This document shows, piece by piece, positions 43,390-52,506 of a stretch of 64,000 nucleotides of DNA. Each line of letters begins with the position of its first letter. The stretch's first letter is position 1. Under the pieces are notes generated by a model. It made no database searches, was not told the DNA's origin, and saw nothing but the letters and a program-made list of their open reading frames with translations. A program made the position numbers and the translations under genes. The stretch is from Desmonostoc muscorum LEGE 12446 (GTDB taxonomy: Bacteria > Cyanobacteriota > Cyanobacteriia > Cyanobacteriales > Nostocaceae): positions 2,976,001 to 3,040,000 of the forward strand of contig NZ_JADEXS020000001.1 in assembly GCF_015207005.2 (NCBI RefSeq). Reading direction: 5' to 3'.

Positions 43390-44325
43390 GAACCCATTTG
43401 ACATCTTGTGAGGTTTTGAATTAAGGTACTCCTCAGCATCTAAAATCCAATACTAATGGCGTATTCCAGCAACCTCACTGATGCAGAATGGGAAATTTTT
43501 GAACCCTTATTGCAAGAGATATTACCGACTAAGAAGCAGACTCGACCGACCAACTGGCCAAAGCGAGATATCTTCAATGGAATTCTCTATCAACTAAAAA
43601 ATGGATGCAATTGGCAAGACTTACCTAAAGACCTCCCCCCTTATTCCACTGTATATTGGCACTACAAACAGTGGCGAGCAGCCGGGGTATTTGAGGAACT
43701 GATGAGTGTCTTACATGGACAAGTGCGTGAACAGGTAAAAAAAAAACCGCACTGGACGACATTGATCATCATTGACTCCCAAGCAGTGAAAAATACCTGC
43801 AACGCCAGTGTGGAGTCGAAAGGTTTTTGCTTCTACAAAGCCACCAACGGTATTAAAAGGCATTTGGCTATTGACACCCTTGGGTTTCCCTTTTTTACGC
43901 TCTGTACTCGCGCCAATGTCTCGGATGATGCCGGATTAATTGAGATGTTTACTCTCAACATCGACTACTTCAAGTCAAAACCTATCGATATTCCCAAGAT
44001 TACTATCCTGCTAGATCATGGGTATCACCCAGAATATTTGACTCAGGAGTTAGAGCGAATTTACCCAGAGATCATGACCAAAATTCAGTTTCAACTTTCT
44101 ACGAAACCCTCAAAACAAGAGAAAGCGGCACAAGGAAAATCTGGATTTGTTCCGGCAATAGCTAGATGGGTGATCGAACGCTCCAATGCTTGGATGGAGC
44201 GCTGTAAAATTCTGGTTAAGAACTTTGAACGAACCCTGGTTAGTGCCACTGCCAAACTCAATATCTGCTTCATCAGGCTAATGATTAAGAGGCTTGCAGC
44301 ACCTTCTTAGATGTCAAATGGGTTC
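43390..44325 (+). mobile_element. IS5-family insertion sequence, copy 2 (936 bp)
   Basis: It has the same ends (GAACCCATTTGACATCT) and length as copy 1 and is flanked by TATA (43386-43389 and 44326-44329). It interrupts the epimerase gene within its conserved DFTYIDD motif. It is inverted relative to copies 1 and 3. Confidence 0.95.
43456..44310 (+). CDS. IS5-family transposase (copy 2)
   Basis: The 284-residue protein is identical in translation to those at 1560 and 58767, with the DDE residues in [15 protein letters not shown] and IERSNAW. It is read opposite to the epimerase gene that it interrupts. The start ATG lies 66 bp from the end of the element. The identity of all three copies points to a recent burst rather than old insertions. 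Confidence 0.95.
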   Translation: MAYSSNLTDAEWEIFEPLLQEILPTKKQTRPTNWPKRDIFNGILYQLKNGCNWQDLPKDLPPYSTVYWHYKQWRAAGVFEELMSVLHGQVREQVKKKPHWTTLIIIDSQAVKNTCNASVESKGFCFYKATNGIKRHLAIDTLGFPFFTLCTRANVSDDAGLIEMFTLNIDYFKSKPIDIPKITILLDHGYHPEYLTQELERIYPEIMTKIQFQLSTKPSKQEKAAQGKSGFVPAIARWVIERSNAWMERCKILVKNFERTLVSATAKLNICFIRLMIKRLAAPS

Positions 44326-44989
44326 TATAAGTAAAATCTCGACGCATTTTACCGTAATTAAACACATCAATTGGCTGTTTTGCCAAAATTGCTTTAGTGA
44401 ACAAAAACAGCGCCATATCTGGACGACCCCACGGCCCATAAACAGTAAAGAAGCGGAGTCCAGTTGTTGGTAAACCATATAAATGGCTATAACTATGAGC
44501 CATTAATTCGTTAGCTTTTTTAGTAGCAGCATATAAACTAACTGGATGGTCTACATTGTCATGAACAGAAAAAGGCATTTTAGTATTAGCACCATAAACA
44601 GAACTAGAAGAAGCAAATACTAAGTGCTGAACACCTGAATGACGACAACCTTCGAGAATGTTAATAAACCCCACTAAATTACTGTTTACATATGCATGAG
44701 GGTTCTTGATGGAGTATCGAACACCAGCCTGTGCTGCTAAGTTGACCACTACATCAAAGCGTTGTTCGGCAAAGAGTTCAGTTATTGCTACCGAGTCTGC
44801 CAAGTCCAGTTGATAAAAACTAAAACCTGGTCTTTCCTGTAATTGAGCTAAACGGTCTTTTTTCAGGAAGACATCGTAGTAATCATTGAGATTATCAAGA
44901 CCAACAACTTCGTCACCCCTGGTCAATAGACGTTGGCTGAGGTGAAAACCAATAAAACCAGCAGCGCCAGTCACTAAAACCTTGACCAT
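44326..44989 (-). pseudogene. UDP-glucuronate/GalE-type epimerase, N-terminal fragment
   Basis: The 5' part of an extended short-chain dehydrogenase: Rossmann motif [10 protein letters not shown] (8-17), the catalytic Tyr and Lys in YAATK, the Ser cluster ASSSSVYG, and [15 protein letters not shown], which is typical of UDP-glucuronate 4-epimerases. At MRRDFTY the frame runs into the IS and ends after a few foreign residues. The reconstructed protein would have 353 residues. It would have supplied the epimerised acidic sugar for the polymer together with the TviB-type dehydrogenase 10 bp upstream. Confidence 0.9.
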
Positions 44990-44999
44990 GATGTTTCTC

Positions 45000-46280
45000 C
45001 TATAAGCTCCAGTAATGAATATGGGGTGGTAGTATAGCTTTGCTAAAAATGGATTTGATATCCATCAGTACACCACCTGGACGCAAACAGTTCAGAAGTT
45101 GTTCACAAGGCATATCTAAATAAGCCTGATGACTGACTGCAAGTATTACCCCATCTAAATCACACAGGTTATCCCAATCCACTAAATCAATCCCGTATTC
45201 ATGCTGTGCTTCATCAGGATCTACCAGAGGGTCGTGTAAGAGTGGTTCAATGCCAAATTGCTGCAACTCTTTTACCACATCTGGTATGCGACTATTGCGA
45301 ATGTCAGGTACATTTTCCTTAAAGGTCAGACCGAGAATTCCTACCCGCGCTTCTTTAATGGACAGGTTGGCTTCAATTAAGAGTTTGACAAAACGCTGAC
45401 CAAGGTAAGTACCCATACTGTCGTTAATTCGACGACCAGCTAGGATGACTTCGGGATGATATCCCAATTCTTCTGCTTTGGTGGTTAGATAGTAAGGGTC
45501 AACTCCAATGCAGTGACCACCAACAAGTCCTGGAGTGAATCGCAAAAAGTTCCATTTGGTGCCCGCAGCTGCCAAAACATCATGGGTACGGATACCAAGG
45601 CGATCGCATATTAGCGCGAGTTCGTTCATCAAAGCAATATTTAAGTCTCGCTGAGTATTCTCAATGACTTTGGCAGCCTCAGCTACTTTAATTGAGGAGG
45701 TGCGATAAACACCGGCATCAATAATAGCTGTGTAGACACTTGCAACTCGTTCTAGAGTTTCCGCATCTTCCCCAGCTACTACTTTGACAATTTTTTCTAG
45801 TGTATGAGCTTTATCACCCGGATTTATCCGTTCTGGAGAATAACCCAACTTGAAATCAACACCTGATCGTAAGCCTGATACTTTGGCCAAAGTTGCTTTG
45901 CAGATATCCTCGGTCACCCCTGGATACACTGTGGATTCATACACCACGATCGCTCCAGGTTGTAAGACTTTGCCAACGAGTTCAGAAGCTTTAATTAGCA
46001 AAGTCAAATCAGGATTATGGTTGCGGTCAACTGGGGTTGGAACGGCAATTACAAAAAAGTTTGTGTCTACTAAATCGTAGAGTTCTGAAGTGATAATTAG
46101 ACTAGAGTTGATTAATTCATCGGTGGAAATTTGATTTGTGCGATCGATGCCTTGCTTTAAACTTTTAACTTTCTCTAAATTGATATCAAATCCAATAGTA
46201 TTGGGAAATTTTTTAGCAAATGCTAGGGCAACAGGTAGACCAACGTAGCCAAGACCAATAACTGCAATGCGGTTGCTCAT
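45000..46280 (-). CDS. UDP-N-acetyl-sugar 6-dehydrogenase (TviB/WbpA type)
   Basis: This 426-residue nucleotide-sugar dehydrogenase has the NAD motif GLGYVGLP (10-17), [33 protein letters not shown] (central dimer helix) and the catalytic Cys257 in [12 protein letters not shown]. The C-terminal domain ([15 protein letters not shown]) is complete. The [12 protein letters not shown] sequence is that of the TviB/VipA branch, which oxidises UDP-GlcNAc or UDP-GalNAc to the uronic acid, rather than of UDP-glucose dehydrogenase. In Vi-antigen loci this enzyme is paired with an epimerase (TviC); here the adjacent epimerase is broken by an IS. Confidence 0.94.
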   Translation of the reverse strand: MSNRIAVIGLGYVGLPVALAFAKKFPNTIGFDINLEKVKSLKQGIDRTNQISTDELINSSLIITSELYDLVDTNFFVIAVPTPVDRNHNPDLTLLIKASELVGKVLQPGAIVVYESTVYPGVTEDICKATLAKVSGLRSGVDFKLGYSPERINPGDKAHTLEKIVKVVAGEDAETLERVASVYTAIIDAGVYRTSSIKVAEAAKVIENTQRDLNIALMNELALICDRLGIRTHDVLAAAGTKWNFLRFTPGLVGGHCIGVDPYYLTTKAEELGYHPEVILAGRRINDSMGTYLGQRFVKLLIEANLSIKEARVGILGLTFKENVPDIRNSRIPDVVKELQQFGIEPLLHDPLVDPDEAQHEYGIDLVDWDNLCDLDGVILAVSHQAYLDMPCEQLLNCLRPGGVLMDIKSIFSKAILPPHIHYWSL

Positions 46281-46611
46281 ATCTCAACAGGGGTATATTC
46301 TGAATGTGTCATTAGTTATTTGTCATTTGTCATTTGTAAATACTTTTGAATAATGGCAAACGATGAAAAATAACCAGATTAAAGAATTTTCAAACAAATA
46401 TGGTTTGTAGCTGATTCCAAATATTAGCTATTGTTTATTTTTGATTCCCATCTCAATTTTGTAGCACCGTTTTGTTGTTTGAGTCATGCCAAATTGGCGT
46501 AGCTTCTACAAATAAAAAGACATAATCACATCTACGAAATTCTCTACAAGTAGTTATTTTTATATGGACTTTCTATTGAATTTTGGAAAAAATCTGTACA
46601 CTGATTGTGTG
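46281..46611. other. Intergenic region upstream of the dehydrogenase
   Basis: TTATTTGTCATTTGTCATTTG repeats (near 46315-46337) are followed by AT-rich sequence. The promoter for the minus-strand polysaccharide genes should be here, but none stands out. No gene. Confidence 0.4.
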
Positions 46612-46746
46612 CCAATACTGTTCGGTTAAAAAAGAGACGCGATAAATCGCCGTCTCTACAACAATCAATTCTTTGTAGAGACGGGGATTTATCGCGTCTT
46701 TGTCATGTAAAATTTTGATCAAAAAACCTTAACCGAACTGTATTGG
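46612..46746. mobile_element. Nezha-like MITE (135 bp) with 8-bp target duplication
   Basis: The ends CCAATACTGTTCGGTTAA and TTAACCGAACTGTATTGG are inverted repeats (17 of 18). ATTGTGTG is duplicated on both sides (46604-46611 and 46747-46754). A nearly perfect 26-bp hairpin (46636-46661 with 46673-46698) occupies the interior. Size, palindromic core and 8-bp duplication recall the cyanobacterial MITE named Nezha, from memory and not checked. Related copies lie at 14618-14721 and, truncated, at 8505-8615. Confidence 0.88.
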
Positions 46747-46754
46747 ATTGTGTG

Positions 46755-47026
46755 CTTACTTTCTATCCTGAGCATAAGTCATTGCATAGATGCTACTGAA
46801 ATGTTGTGTATGATGAATTACATGCAAAATTACCCGCTTTAGTGTCGATGCTGACATCCGTGCAGGGTATCTGTAGGAAAACCCGACAACACCCAGCCTG
46901 ATATACGTGAAAATTAAACTCTAATACCAATTTCTAAAATCATTACGACAGATGGATTCACAAAACCTAGATTCAGAAAGCTATTCCCAATCCAAAATCC
47001 AAAATCTAAAATTCAAAATTGTATAA
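46755..47026. other. Intergenic region before padR
   Basis: No gene is seen. TCCAAAATCC/AAAATCTAAAATTC short repeats (46990-47018) lie directly before the PadR start. The operator of a PadR protein would be expected here, but no clean ATGT-N8-ACAT palindrome is visible. Confidence 0.4.
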
Positions 47027-47350
47027 GTGTTGCAAAAGCCTTGCCCAATGGATGGAAGAGAGTTTTACTCAAGCTTAATTCGACTTCATATTCTGCATCA
47101 TGCAGTTCAGGAGCCAATTTTTGGGCTGGGCATTATTGAAGAATTGGCACGCCACGGCTATAAACTCAGTGCAGGAACACTCTACCCAATGCTGCACGAT
47201 ATGGAGCGTAAGGGATATCTATATTCAGTTGAGGAAAGATCCGGGCGACAGAACCGGCGCCTCTACCGAGCTACCGATTTAGGAAAAATGACATTAGAGG
47301 ATGCCAAAGAAAAGGTACGGGAATTATTTGGCGAATTGTTTGAGGAGTAG
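47027..47350 (+). CDS. PadR-family transcriptional regulator
   Basis: The product has 107 residues from a GTG at 47027, or 100 from the ATG at 47048, with no strong ribosome site for either. The winged-helix core is textbook PadR: SSLIRLHILHHAVQEPIFGLGIIEELARHGYKLSAGTLYPMLHDMERKGYLYSVEE, then RRLYRATDLGK. The C-terminal dimer helix is short (subfamily 2). PadR proteins repress genes for phenolic-acid or drug response when no ligand is bound. Its neighbour is a flavin oxidase gene 218 bp downstream on the same strand, a possible target. Confidence 0.92.
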   Translation: MLQKPCPMDGREFYSSLIRLHILHHAVQEPIFGLGIIEELARHGYKLSAGTLYPMLHDMERKGYLYSVEERSGRQNRRLYRATDLGKMTLEDAKEKVRELFGELFEE

Positions 47351-47568
47351 TGATAAGTGCTGAGTTACAGCCTTTTGCAAGTAAATAGTAATAGCCTTAA
47401 CAGTATTTAACCGTATTTTTCATGGAATAATTGTATATTTTTTAATTTATGGCTGTGCCATAAAATTACACTTTTCACTTACTTAAATTCAAGTTTAGTT
47501 AAGTAAACGCTAAAAACTATCAGTGTGTTGACCTGAAAAAGCAACTATTACACTACCAAGTAAAAATT

Positions 47569-49032
47569 ATGGGACAAAACACTTCACGTCGCTCAGTTTT
47601 ACGAGGTTTGATTACCAGCACAATTGTTATCGGGTTTGATTTAACTACTCGTTCCTGGGTAACATCTGCCAGTGCCACATCTGTTTTTGAAAGCTTACCT
47701 CCCCTAGATGGAGTGCTTTACACTGATAATGCGACACTTGCTGATGCCAGTATAGATTTTGGTAATATTGTGCATCGTCAACCGCTAGCAGTACTTAAAC
47801 CAGGCTCAATTGAGGATATTGTTCAAATTATTCAATTCGCTCGGACTTACAAGCTCAAAGTTGCCCCACGCGGTCAGGGTCACTCTACCTACGGTCAGTC
47901 ACAAGTAGAAGCAGGCATTGTGATTGATTTAAGTACGCTCAACAAGATTCATTTCATTGGTACAGACCGAGCGATTGTTGATGCTGGCGTGGTATGGAGT
48001 CAGTTATTGCAACAGACACTTGTGCAGGGATTAACACCGCCCGTTCTCACTGATTACATCGAACTTTCTATCGGCGGTACTTTGTCAGTCGGAGGTATTG
48101 GTGGTGCAACTCATCGCTATGGTGTGCAAGTTGACAATGTTTTAGAACTGAAGGTAGTGACTGGTATTGGTCATCTCGAAACTTGTTCACTATCGTACAA
48201 TCGCAATTTATGGGAAGCAGTACTAGCAGGGCTAGGTCAATGTGGAATTATCGTACAGGCAACTATTAAGCTAATTCCCGCCACTACCAATGCCCGTGTG
48301 TTTCAGTTGTATTATGACGATTTAGCTACCTTTACTCGTGACCAACGCGAAATCATCAATGATGAGCGCTTCAACTATGTAGAAGGTCAGTTAGTTTCTA
48401 ATAATGCTGGTGGATGGCGTTATCTACTAGAAGCGGCTAGCTTTTACAGTCCTCCCTCTGTACCTAATAACAGTTTGTTACTTGCAGGCTTAAACTACAC
48501 TCGTGGTACACAACAAATAGAGGATAAAACTTACTTTGATTTTCTCAACCGTTTAGCTCCTACAGTTGCCTTTCTCAAATCTATTGGTGTTTGGTCTTAT
48601 CCTCATCCTTGGTTAAACCTGTTTGTCTCAGGTAGTGCAGTTAACAGTTTTGTTGGTGAAGTCGCTGCCAACTTAACGCTAGCTGACACTGGTCAAGGGC
48701 CAATTCTGCTGTATCCAGTTAAAACTAAACGCTTCGGGCTACCCAATTTCCGGGTTCCGAACGAGAAGGTTGTGTTTCTGTTTGCCATATTGCGAACAGC
48801 AGTACCACCAGACAATTCTGTAATTACAAAAATGCTCAATGATAATCGTAGACTCTTTGAGCAAAATCGTGATTTGGGTGGTTATCAATATCCTGTAAAC
48901 GCCCTGTCCTTCTCCAAAAAGGATTGGCAGCAGCATTTTCGTCCAGTTTGGGGAAATCTGGTAAGTGCAAAGCGACGTTACGATCCAGATAATTTACTAA
49001 CGCCAAGTCAGGGCATTTTTGTGAACTGTTAG
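47569..49032 (+). CDS. FAD-linked oxidoreductase, cytokinin dehydrogenase-like
   Basis: The product has 487 residues. A twin-arginine signal (SRRSVLRG at 6-13 plus the hydrophobic stretch to about residue 36) predicts export of a folded flavoprotein. The PCMH-type FAD domain has VAPRGQGHSTYGQSQ; His105 is placed where cytokinin oxidases attach FAD covalently. The substrate domain and C-terminus (RRYDPDNLLTPSQGIF) also fit that family. A cytokinin dehydrogenase is known from Nostoc sp. PCC 7120. The enzyme would cleave the side chain of isoprenoid cytokinins, but other amines or alcohols remain possible. Confidence 0.8.
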   Translation: MGQNTSRRSVLRGLITSTIVIGFDLTTRSWVTSASATSVFESLPPLDGVLYTDNATLADASIDFGNIVHRQPLAVLKPGSIEDIVQIIQFARTYKLKVAPRGQGHSTYGQSQVEAGIVIDLSTLNKIHFIGTDRAIVDAGVVWSQLLQQTLVQGLTPPVLTDYIELSIGGTLSVGGIGGATHRYGVQVDNVLELKVVTGIGHLETCSLSYNRNLWEAVLAGLGQCGIIVQATIKLIPATTNARVFQLYYDDLATFTRDQREIINDERFNYVEGQLVSNNAGGWRYLLEAASFYSPPSVPNNSLLLAGLNYTRGTQQIEDKTYFDFLNRLAPTVAFLKSIGVWSYPHPWLNLFVSGSAVNSFVGEVAANLTLADTGQGPILLYPVKTKRFGLPNFRVPNEKVVFLFAILRTAVPPDNSVITKMLNDNRRLFEQNRDLGGYQYPVNALSFSKKDWQQHFRPVWGNLVSAKRRYDPDNLLTPSQGIFVNC

Positions 49033-49039
49033 CCCAAAG

Positions 49040-49062
49040 TTTTCCTCTCGTAGAGAGGAAAA
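49040..49062. terminator. Bidirectional hairpin between converging genes
   Basis: TTTTCCTCTC and GAGAGGAAAA pair around a 3-nt loop, with T/A runs built into the stem ends. It is located between the stops of the plus-strand oxidoreductase and the minus-strand DUF442 gene and could serve both. Confidence 0.7.
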
Positions 49063-49091
49063 GATGAGCGTAGGCGCGTTCTGTCCCCAGA

Positions 49092-49517
49092 TCAAGGGAG
49101 GTTTTCCAAAAATTGTTTGAGGTGAGCTTGGTCTGGATTGATGTCAAGTTCCTTGGCTTTTGCTAAAACTTGTTCGCGGTTCAGTTGATGTTGAGTTGCA
49201 AAGGCAATGAGCGCCAAAGCGCTGGCTCGTCCGCCTACACCACAATGAAAATATACAGGAGTCGGTAATTGCTGTAGTTCTGAGAGAACTGTTGCTGTCG
49301 AGTTATCGTTGGCTTGGGTTGGCTTGAGTGGAACATTGACATATTCCAGTCCTACGGCTTGAGCCTGTTGCTGTTCGTCTGCTAATGCTCCAGTTTCATC
49401 GAGCGATCGCAAGTTAACCACAGACTTATACCCCTGATCAACAAGTTGTTTTAGCGTCTCTGGTGTTGGCTGTCCACCGGCTGAAAACTCATCGCTCACC
49501 TTTTTAATATCACTCAT
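49092..49517 (-). CDS. DUF442 / Blh-type phosphatase-like protein
   Basis: This 141-residue protein has the dual-specificity-phosphatase-like fold: FSAGGQPTPETLKQLVDQGYKSVVNLR at the start, and the phosphate loop HCGVGGRAS with Cys92 and Arg97 (C-x4-R spacing rather than the usual C-x5-R). Relatives (BLH, beta-lactamase hydrolase-like proteins) occur near sulfide or sulfur-transfer genes. Catalysis on phosphoprotein or on persulfide is possible. It is divergent from chrA. Confidence 0.78.
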   Translation of the reverse strand: MSDIKKVSDEFSAGGQPTPETLKQLVDQGYKSVVNLRSLDETGALADEQQQAQAVGLEYVNVPLKPTQANDNSTATVLSELQQLPTPVYFHCGVGGRASALALIAFATQHQLNREQVLAKAKELDINPDQAHLKQFLENLP

Positions 49518-49600
49518 ACATACTCCATAAACTCGATTGCATTACCGTATTTTATATTCAATGGCATGGTAACATGGATTAACTTCTCAGTATATAGATT

Positions 49601-49612
49601 TTCGATATCGAA
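49601..49612. promoter_or_regulatory. Operator-like palindrome TTCGATATCGAA
   Basis: A 12-bp perfect palindrome followed by a half-repeat TTTCGATATA lies in the 142-bp divergent spacer between the DUF442 gene and chrA. The position (48 bp before the chrA GTG) suits a repressor site. Which regulator binds it is unknown. Confidence 0.5.
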
Positions 49613-49659
49613 TTTCGATATATTGATGCTGTCAACATCATTAAATCAGGAAAACCACA

Positions 49660-50847
49660 GTGACTCAGGAAGCTGAGGATATCCAGAAATCCGATAATGC
49701 TCTGACTCCCACACAGCAGAAGCAGCGATTAAGGGAACTGGCAATGGTGTTTTTGCGATTGGGGGCGATCGCCTTTGGTGGTCCGGCTGCCCACATCGCC
49801 ATGATGGACAATGAAGTGGTGAATCGTCGTCAGTGGATGAGCCGGGAAAAACTGCTAGATTTACTGGGGATTACGAATTTGATTCCAGGCCCCAACTCAA
49901 CGGAATTAGCAATTCACATCGGCTACGAACGAGCCGGATGGCGCGGTTTACTGGTTGCAGGAAGTTGCTTTATTTTGCCTGCGATGCTGATTGTTTGGGG
50001 ATTAGCCGTCATTTATGGCCGCTATCAAACTGTTCCCCAAGTGGAATGGCTGCTTTATGGAATTAAGCCTGTAATTATTGCCGTCGTGCTTCAGGCTGTG
50101 TGGAATCTGGGTAAAAAGGCAGCCAAAGATGCGCCAACAATTATTGCAGGGGTGGCCGCAATCGCCGCCTATTTTGCTGGATTGAATGAAATTTTGGTGC
50201 TGATTTTGCTAGGTATTGCTGTTATGCTGCTGAAGAATTGGCAAAGCAGAGGACGTATAACGGGAGCATTCCTATTACCCTTTTCAGGTGTTTTGGCTCA
50301 GGTTAGTAGTACAGCAGCAGTCACATCTGTTAGTTGGATTAATGTCTTTTTCTTCTTTCTCAAAATTGGGTGTGTTCTCTATGGCAGTGGTTACGTGTTG
50401 CTGGCATTTCTGCAACGGGAATTGGTTGAGCGCAACCACTGGCTTACGTCACAGCAGCTTTTAGATGCGGTGGCGATCGGGCAATTTACACCAGGGCCTG
50501 TTTTCACCACTGCAACATTTATTGGCTATTTGCTAGCAGGAAATGCTGGGGCGATCGCTGGTACAATCGGTATTTTCTTACCAGCTTTTGTACTGGTGTG
50601 GGTAGTTAATCCTTGGGTTTCTAAGTTGCGTCAATCTCCTTGGGCAAGTGGATTTTTGGATGGCGTGAATGCGGCTTCTCTGGGATTAATGGCAGGAGTT
50701 ACCTACACATTAGGACAAGCTGCACTGGTGGATTGGTTGACAATTACTATGGCGATTGTGAGTGCGATCGCTGTGTTCCGATTTAAAATCAATTCTGCTT
50801 GGTTAGTGCTAGCAGGAGGAGCGATCGGACTTGCCTCACGTATGTAG
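49660..50847 (+). CDS. chrA: Chromate transporter (ChrA, CHR family)
   Basis: The product has 395 residues from a GTG with AGGA eight bases upstream. Two CHR halves can be read. The first has LRLGAIAFGGPAAHIAMMDNEVV and LLGITNLIPGPNSTELAIHIGY. The second has FLKIGCVLYGSGYVLLAFLQRELV and LLDAVAIGQFTPGPVFTTATFIGYLLAG, each with the G-Q/N-x-x-P-G-P motif. About 10-12 membrane helices are visible. Family members export chromate, though many environmental homologues have an unknown anion as substrate. Confidence 0.93.
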   Translation: MTQEAEDIQKSDNALTPTQQKQRLRELAMVFLRLGAIAFGGPAAHIAMMDNEVVNRRQWMSREKLLDLLGITNLIPGPNSTELAIHIGYERAGWRGLLVAGSCFILPAMLIVWGLAVIYGRYQTVPQVEWLLYGIKPVIIAVVLQAVWNLGKKAAKDAPTIIAGVAAIAAYFAGLNEILVLILLGIAVMLLKNWQSRGRITGAFLLPFSGVLAQVSSTAAVTSVSWINVFFFFLKIGCVLYGSGYVLLAFLQRELVERNHWLTSQQLLDAVAIGQFTPGPVFTTATFIGYLLAGNAGAIAGTIGIFLPAFVLVWVVNPWVSKLRQSPWASGFLDGVNAASLGLMAGVTYTLGQAALVDWLTITMAIVSAIAVFRFKINSAWLVLAGGAIGLASRM

Positions 50848-50901
50848 CATTGGGCATGGGGCATTGCGAGTGTGGGAGGGGTGGGAAGCTTTTTTATAAT
50901 C

Positions 50902-50941
50902 TCCCCCTGCCTCCCCTGCCTCCCCTGCCTCCCCTGCCTCC
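50902..50941. repeat. CTGCCTCCC short tandem repeat
   Basis: Four to five 10-bp units of CCCCTGCCTC lie between the converging chrA and histidine-kinase genes. It is STRR-type sequence. Confidence 0.85.
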
Positions 50942-52054
50942 TCATCCCCTCCTTGGCAAGCGGAACCAAAATCTAGAACCACCTTCGGGACGGGGTAAAT
51001 AACCAATACTACCTCCCCAACGTTCTAGTGTGATTTTACAAAAATAAAGACCTAAACCTGCTTTGCCTGATTTATCTTTGCCTTGGGAAAATTTTTGAAA
51101 TAAATTTTTGACCATTTCTGGTGGTACGCCTGAACCGCGATCGTCTACATTAACTAAAACATATTCTCCATCAAGTTGGAGACTAATAGTTACAGTAGAA
51201 TCTTGAAAACTGTAACGATAAGCATTTTCTACTAAATTAGAAATCACTCTATCCAAACGAGATTTTTCTCCAATAACTGTCCAGTCTATTGTCATGTCAA
51301 TTTGCTTATCAAGCTCTAACTGTATATTTTTCAGGTAAAAAGTAGGCTTTAAAAACTCAATTACTTCTTGTATACAAGTTACAATATTTGGTGTATCCTG
51401 AATATCAACATGAGAATTTTCTAGTAAAATTACTTCATGAGAAAAAATATCTAAAATATCCTTAATTAACATCTCTTGCTTTAAACACTGCTGCATTCCA
51501 ATTTCTAAGTAGTCTTTACCTTTAGGTGTTAATTTTTCAAATTCTAGTAGTGATAAACAACCATTGATAGCACTTAGTTGTCCTGCTATATCATGCATAA
51601 TACAATGGAGCAAAACATCTTTTTTTTGATTATCTTTGAGCAATTGATGATAGATTAATTGATATTCTCTACCTTTTTGTATAAGATATTGCTTATCTTC
51701 ATAAGTCTCTTCTAATAGCTCAATCAATAAAATTTTTCTGTTATTCACAAAAATTGCATAAGCTTCAAATTGATATTCTTGTCCAGTTCTATCTATTTCA
51801 GTCCACAAACCTGAACTGAGTTTTTTACCACTATTATTCATCCAAAATTCTTCAGCATCAATTAAAAAATTTTTTAAAAAGCAAAATTTTTCCTGTGGTA
51901 TTGATATGTTCATTCCTGAGATTAATTTCTTATGACAAACTTGATTTAACCAATCAGGTGTATTACCAATAATTTTAAACAAACCTGCGTTAATATACTC
52001 TAAAGTTAGAATGTTTAAAGCACCCAGCACATCATTTATAATAGATGTATTCAT
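50942..52054 (-). CDS. Sensor histidine kinase
   Basis: The product has 370 residues and no membrane helix, so it is cytoplasmic. Residues 1-120 are a PAS-like input (AGLFKIIGNTPDWLNQV, EYQFEAYAIFVNNRKILLIELL). A coiled helix leads to the H box MHDIAGQLSAI with His154. The ATPase part has the N box NLVENAYRYS, DDRGSGVPPEMV and GKAGLGLYFCK. It is last in the cluster with the GTPase and OmpA-type genes. Its start follows the PAS-like gene by 62 bp. No response regulator gene is adjacent. Confidence 0.9.
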   Translation of the reverse strand: MNTSIINDVLGALNILTLEYINAGLFKIIGNTPDWLNQVCHKKLISGMNISIPQEKFCFLKNFLIDAEEFWMNNSGKKLSSGLWTEIDRTGQEYQFEAYAIFVNNRKILLIELLEETYEDKQYLIQKGREYQLIYHQLLKDNQKKDVLLHCIMHDIAGQLSAINGCLSLLEFEKLTPKGKDYLEIGMQQCLKQEMLIKDILDIFSHEVILLENSHVDIQDTPNIVTCIQEVIEFLKPTFYLKNIQLELDKQIDMTIDWTVIGEKSRLDRVISNLVENAYRYSFQDSTVTISLQLDGEYVLVNVDDRGSGVPPEMVKNLFQKFSQGKDKSGKAGLGLYFCKITLERWGGSIGYLPRPEGGSRFWFRLPRRG

Positions 52055-52116
52055 AATTTAATTTTTGGATGATTAATTAATTTTGATTGCAGCTAAATAA
52101 TATAGTTATTTAATAG

Positions 52117-52506
52117 TTATTTATTTAATTTTTCTTGTAAAAGAATAAACTCATTAGCTTTTTGTTGAGTAGCGAAGAGGTGCTTTTCATCGCAGCTACT
52201 ATCTAACAGCAATACCCAATCTCCTTCCTTTGTAGGGAATATATGAACGTCTGCACAACTGCCATACTCTGTTTTGATAAATGGCAGAAATAAGGAATTA
52301 TCCTCTAATGGTAGTAACCCTTCCAGAAAACAAACTTGCTCTTTGATATTTTCTCCTTTACTAAGGTTAGTAATTCCATATTCTGCTAACTTACCTCCCC
52401 AATCCAATAGGCTACCATCTTTATTCACCAACAGATAGGCAAGAGAACGTTCTGTTGTGAGAAAATTGAGAAGATAGGTAATCACAGAAGTAGGGACATC
52501 TAGCAT
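52117..52506 (-). CDS. Small PAS-like sensor protein (129 aa)
   Basis: This stand-alone domain resembles the input module found at the N-terminus of cyanobacterial kinases and cyclases: AYLLVNKDGSLLDWGGKLAEYGITNL, VCFLEGLLPLEDNSLFLPFI, ADVHIFPTKEGDWVLLLDSS. It has no output domain. Its start follows the stop of the GTPase gene without a gap, so the two are translationally coupled. This suggests it works with the GTPase or passes a signal to the next gene, the kinase. The name PAS-like is inferred from the strand pattern. Confidence 0.7.
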   Translation of the reverse strand: MLDVPTSVITYLLNFLTTERSLAYLLVNKDGSLLDWGGKLAEYGITNLSKGENIKEQVCFLEGLLPLEDNSLFLPFIKTEYGSCADVHIFPTKEGDWVLLLDSSCDEKHLFATQQKANEFILLQEKLNK

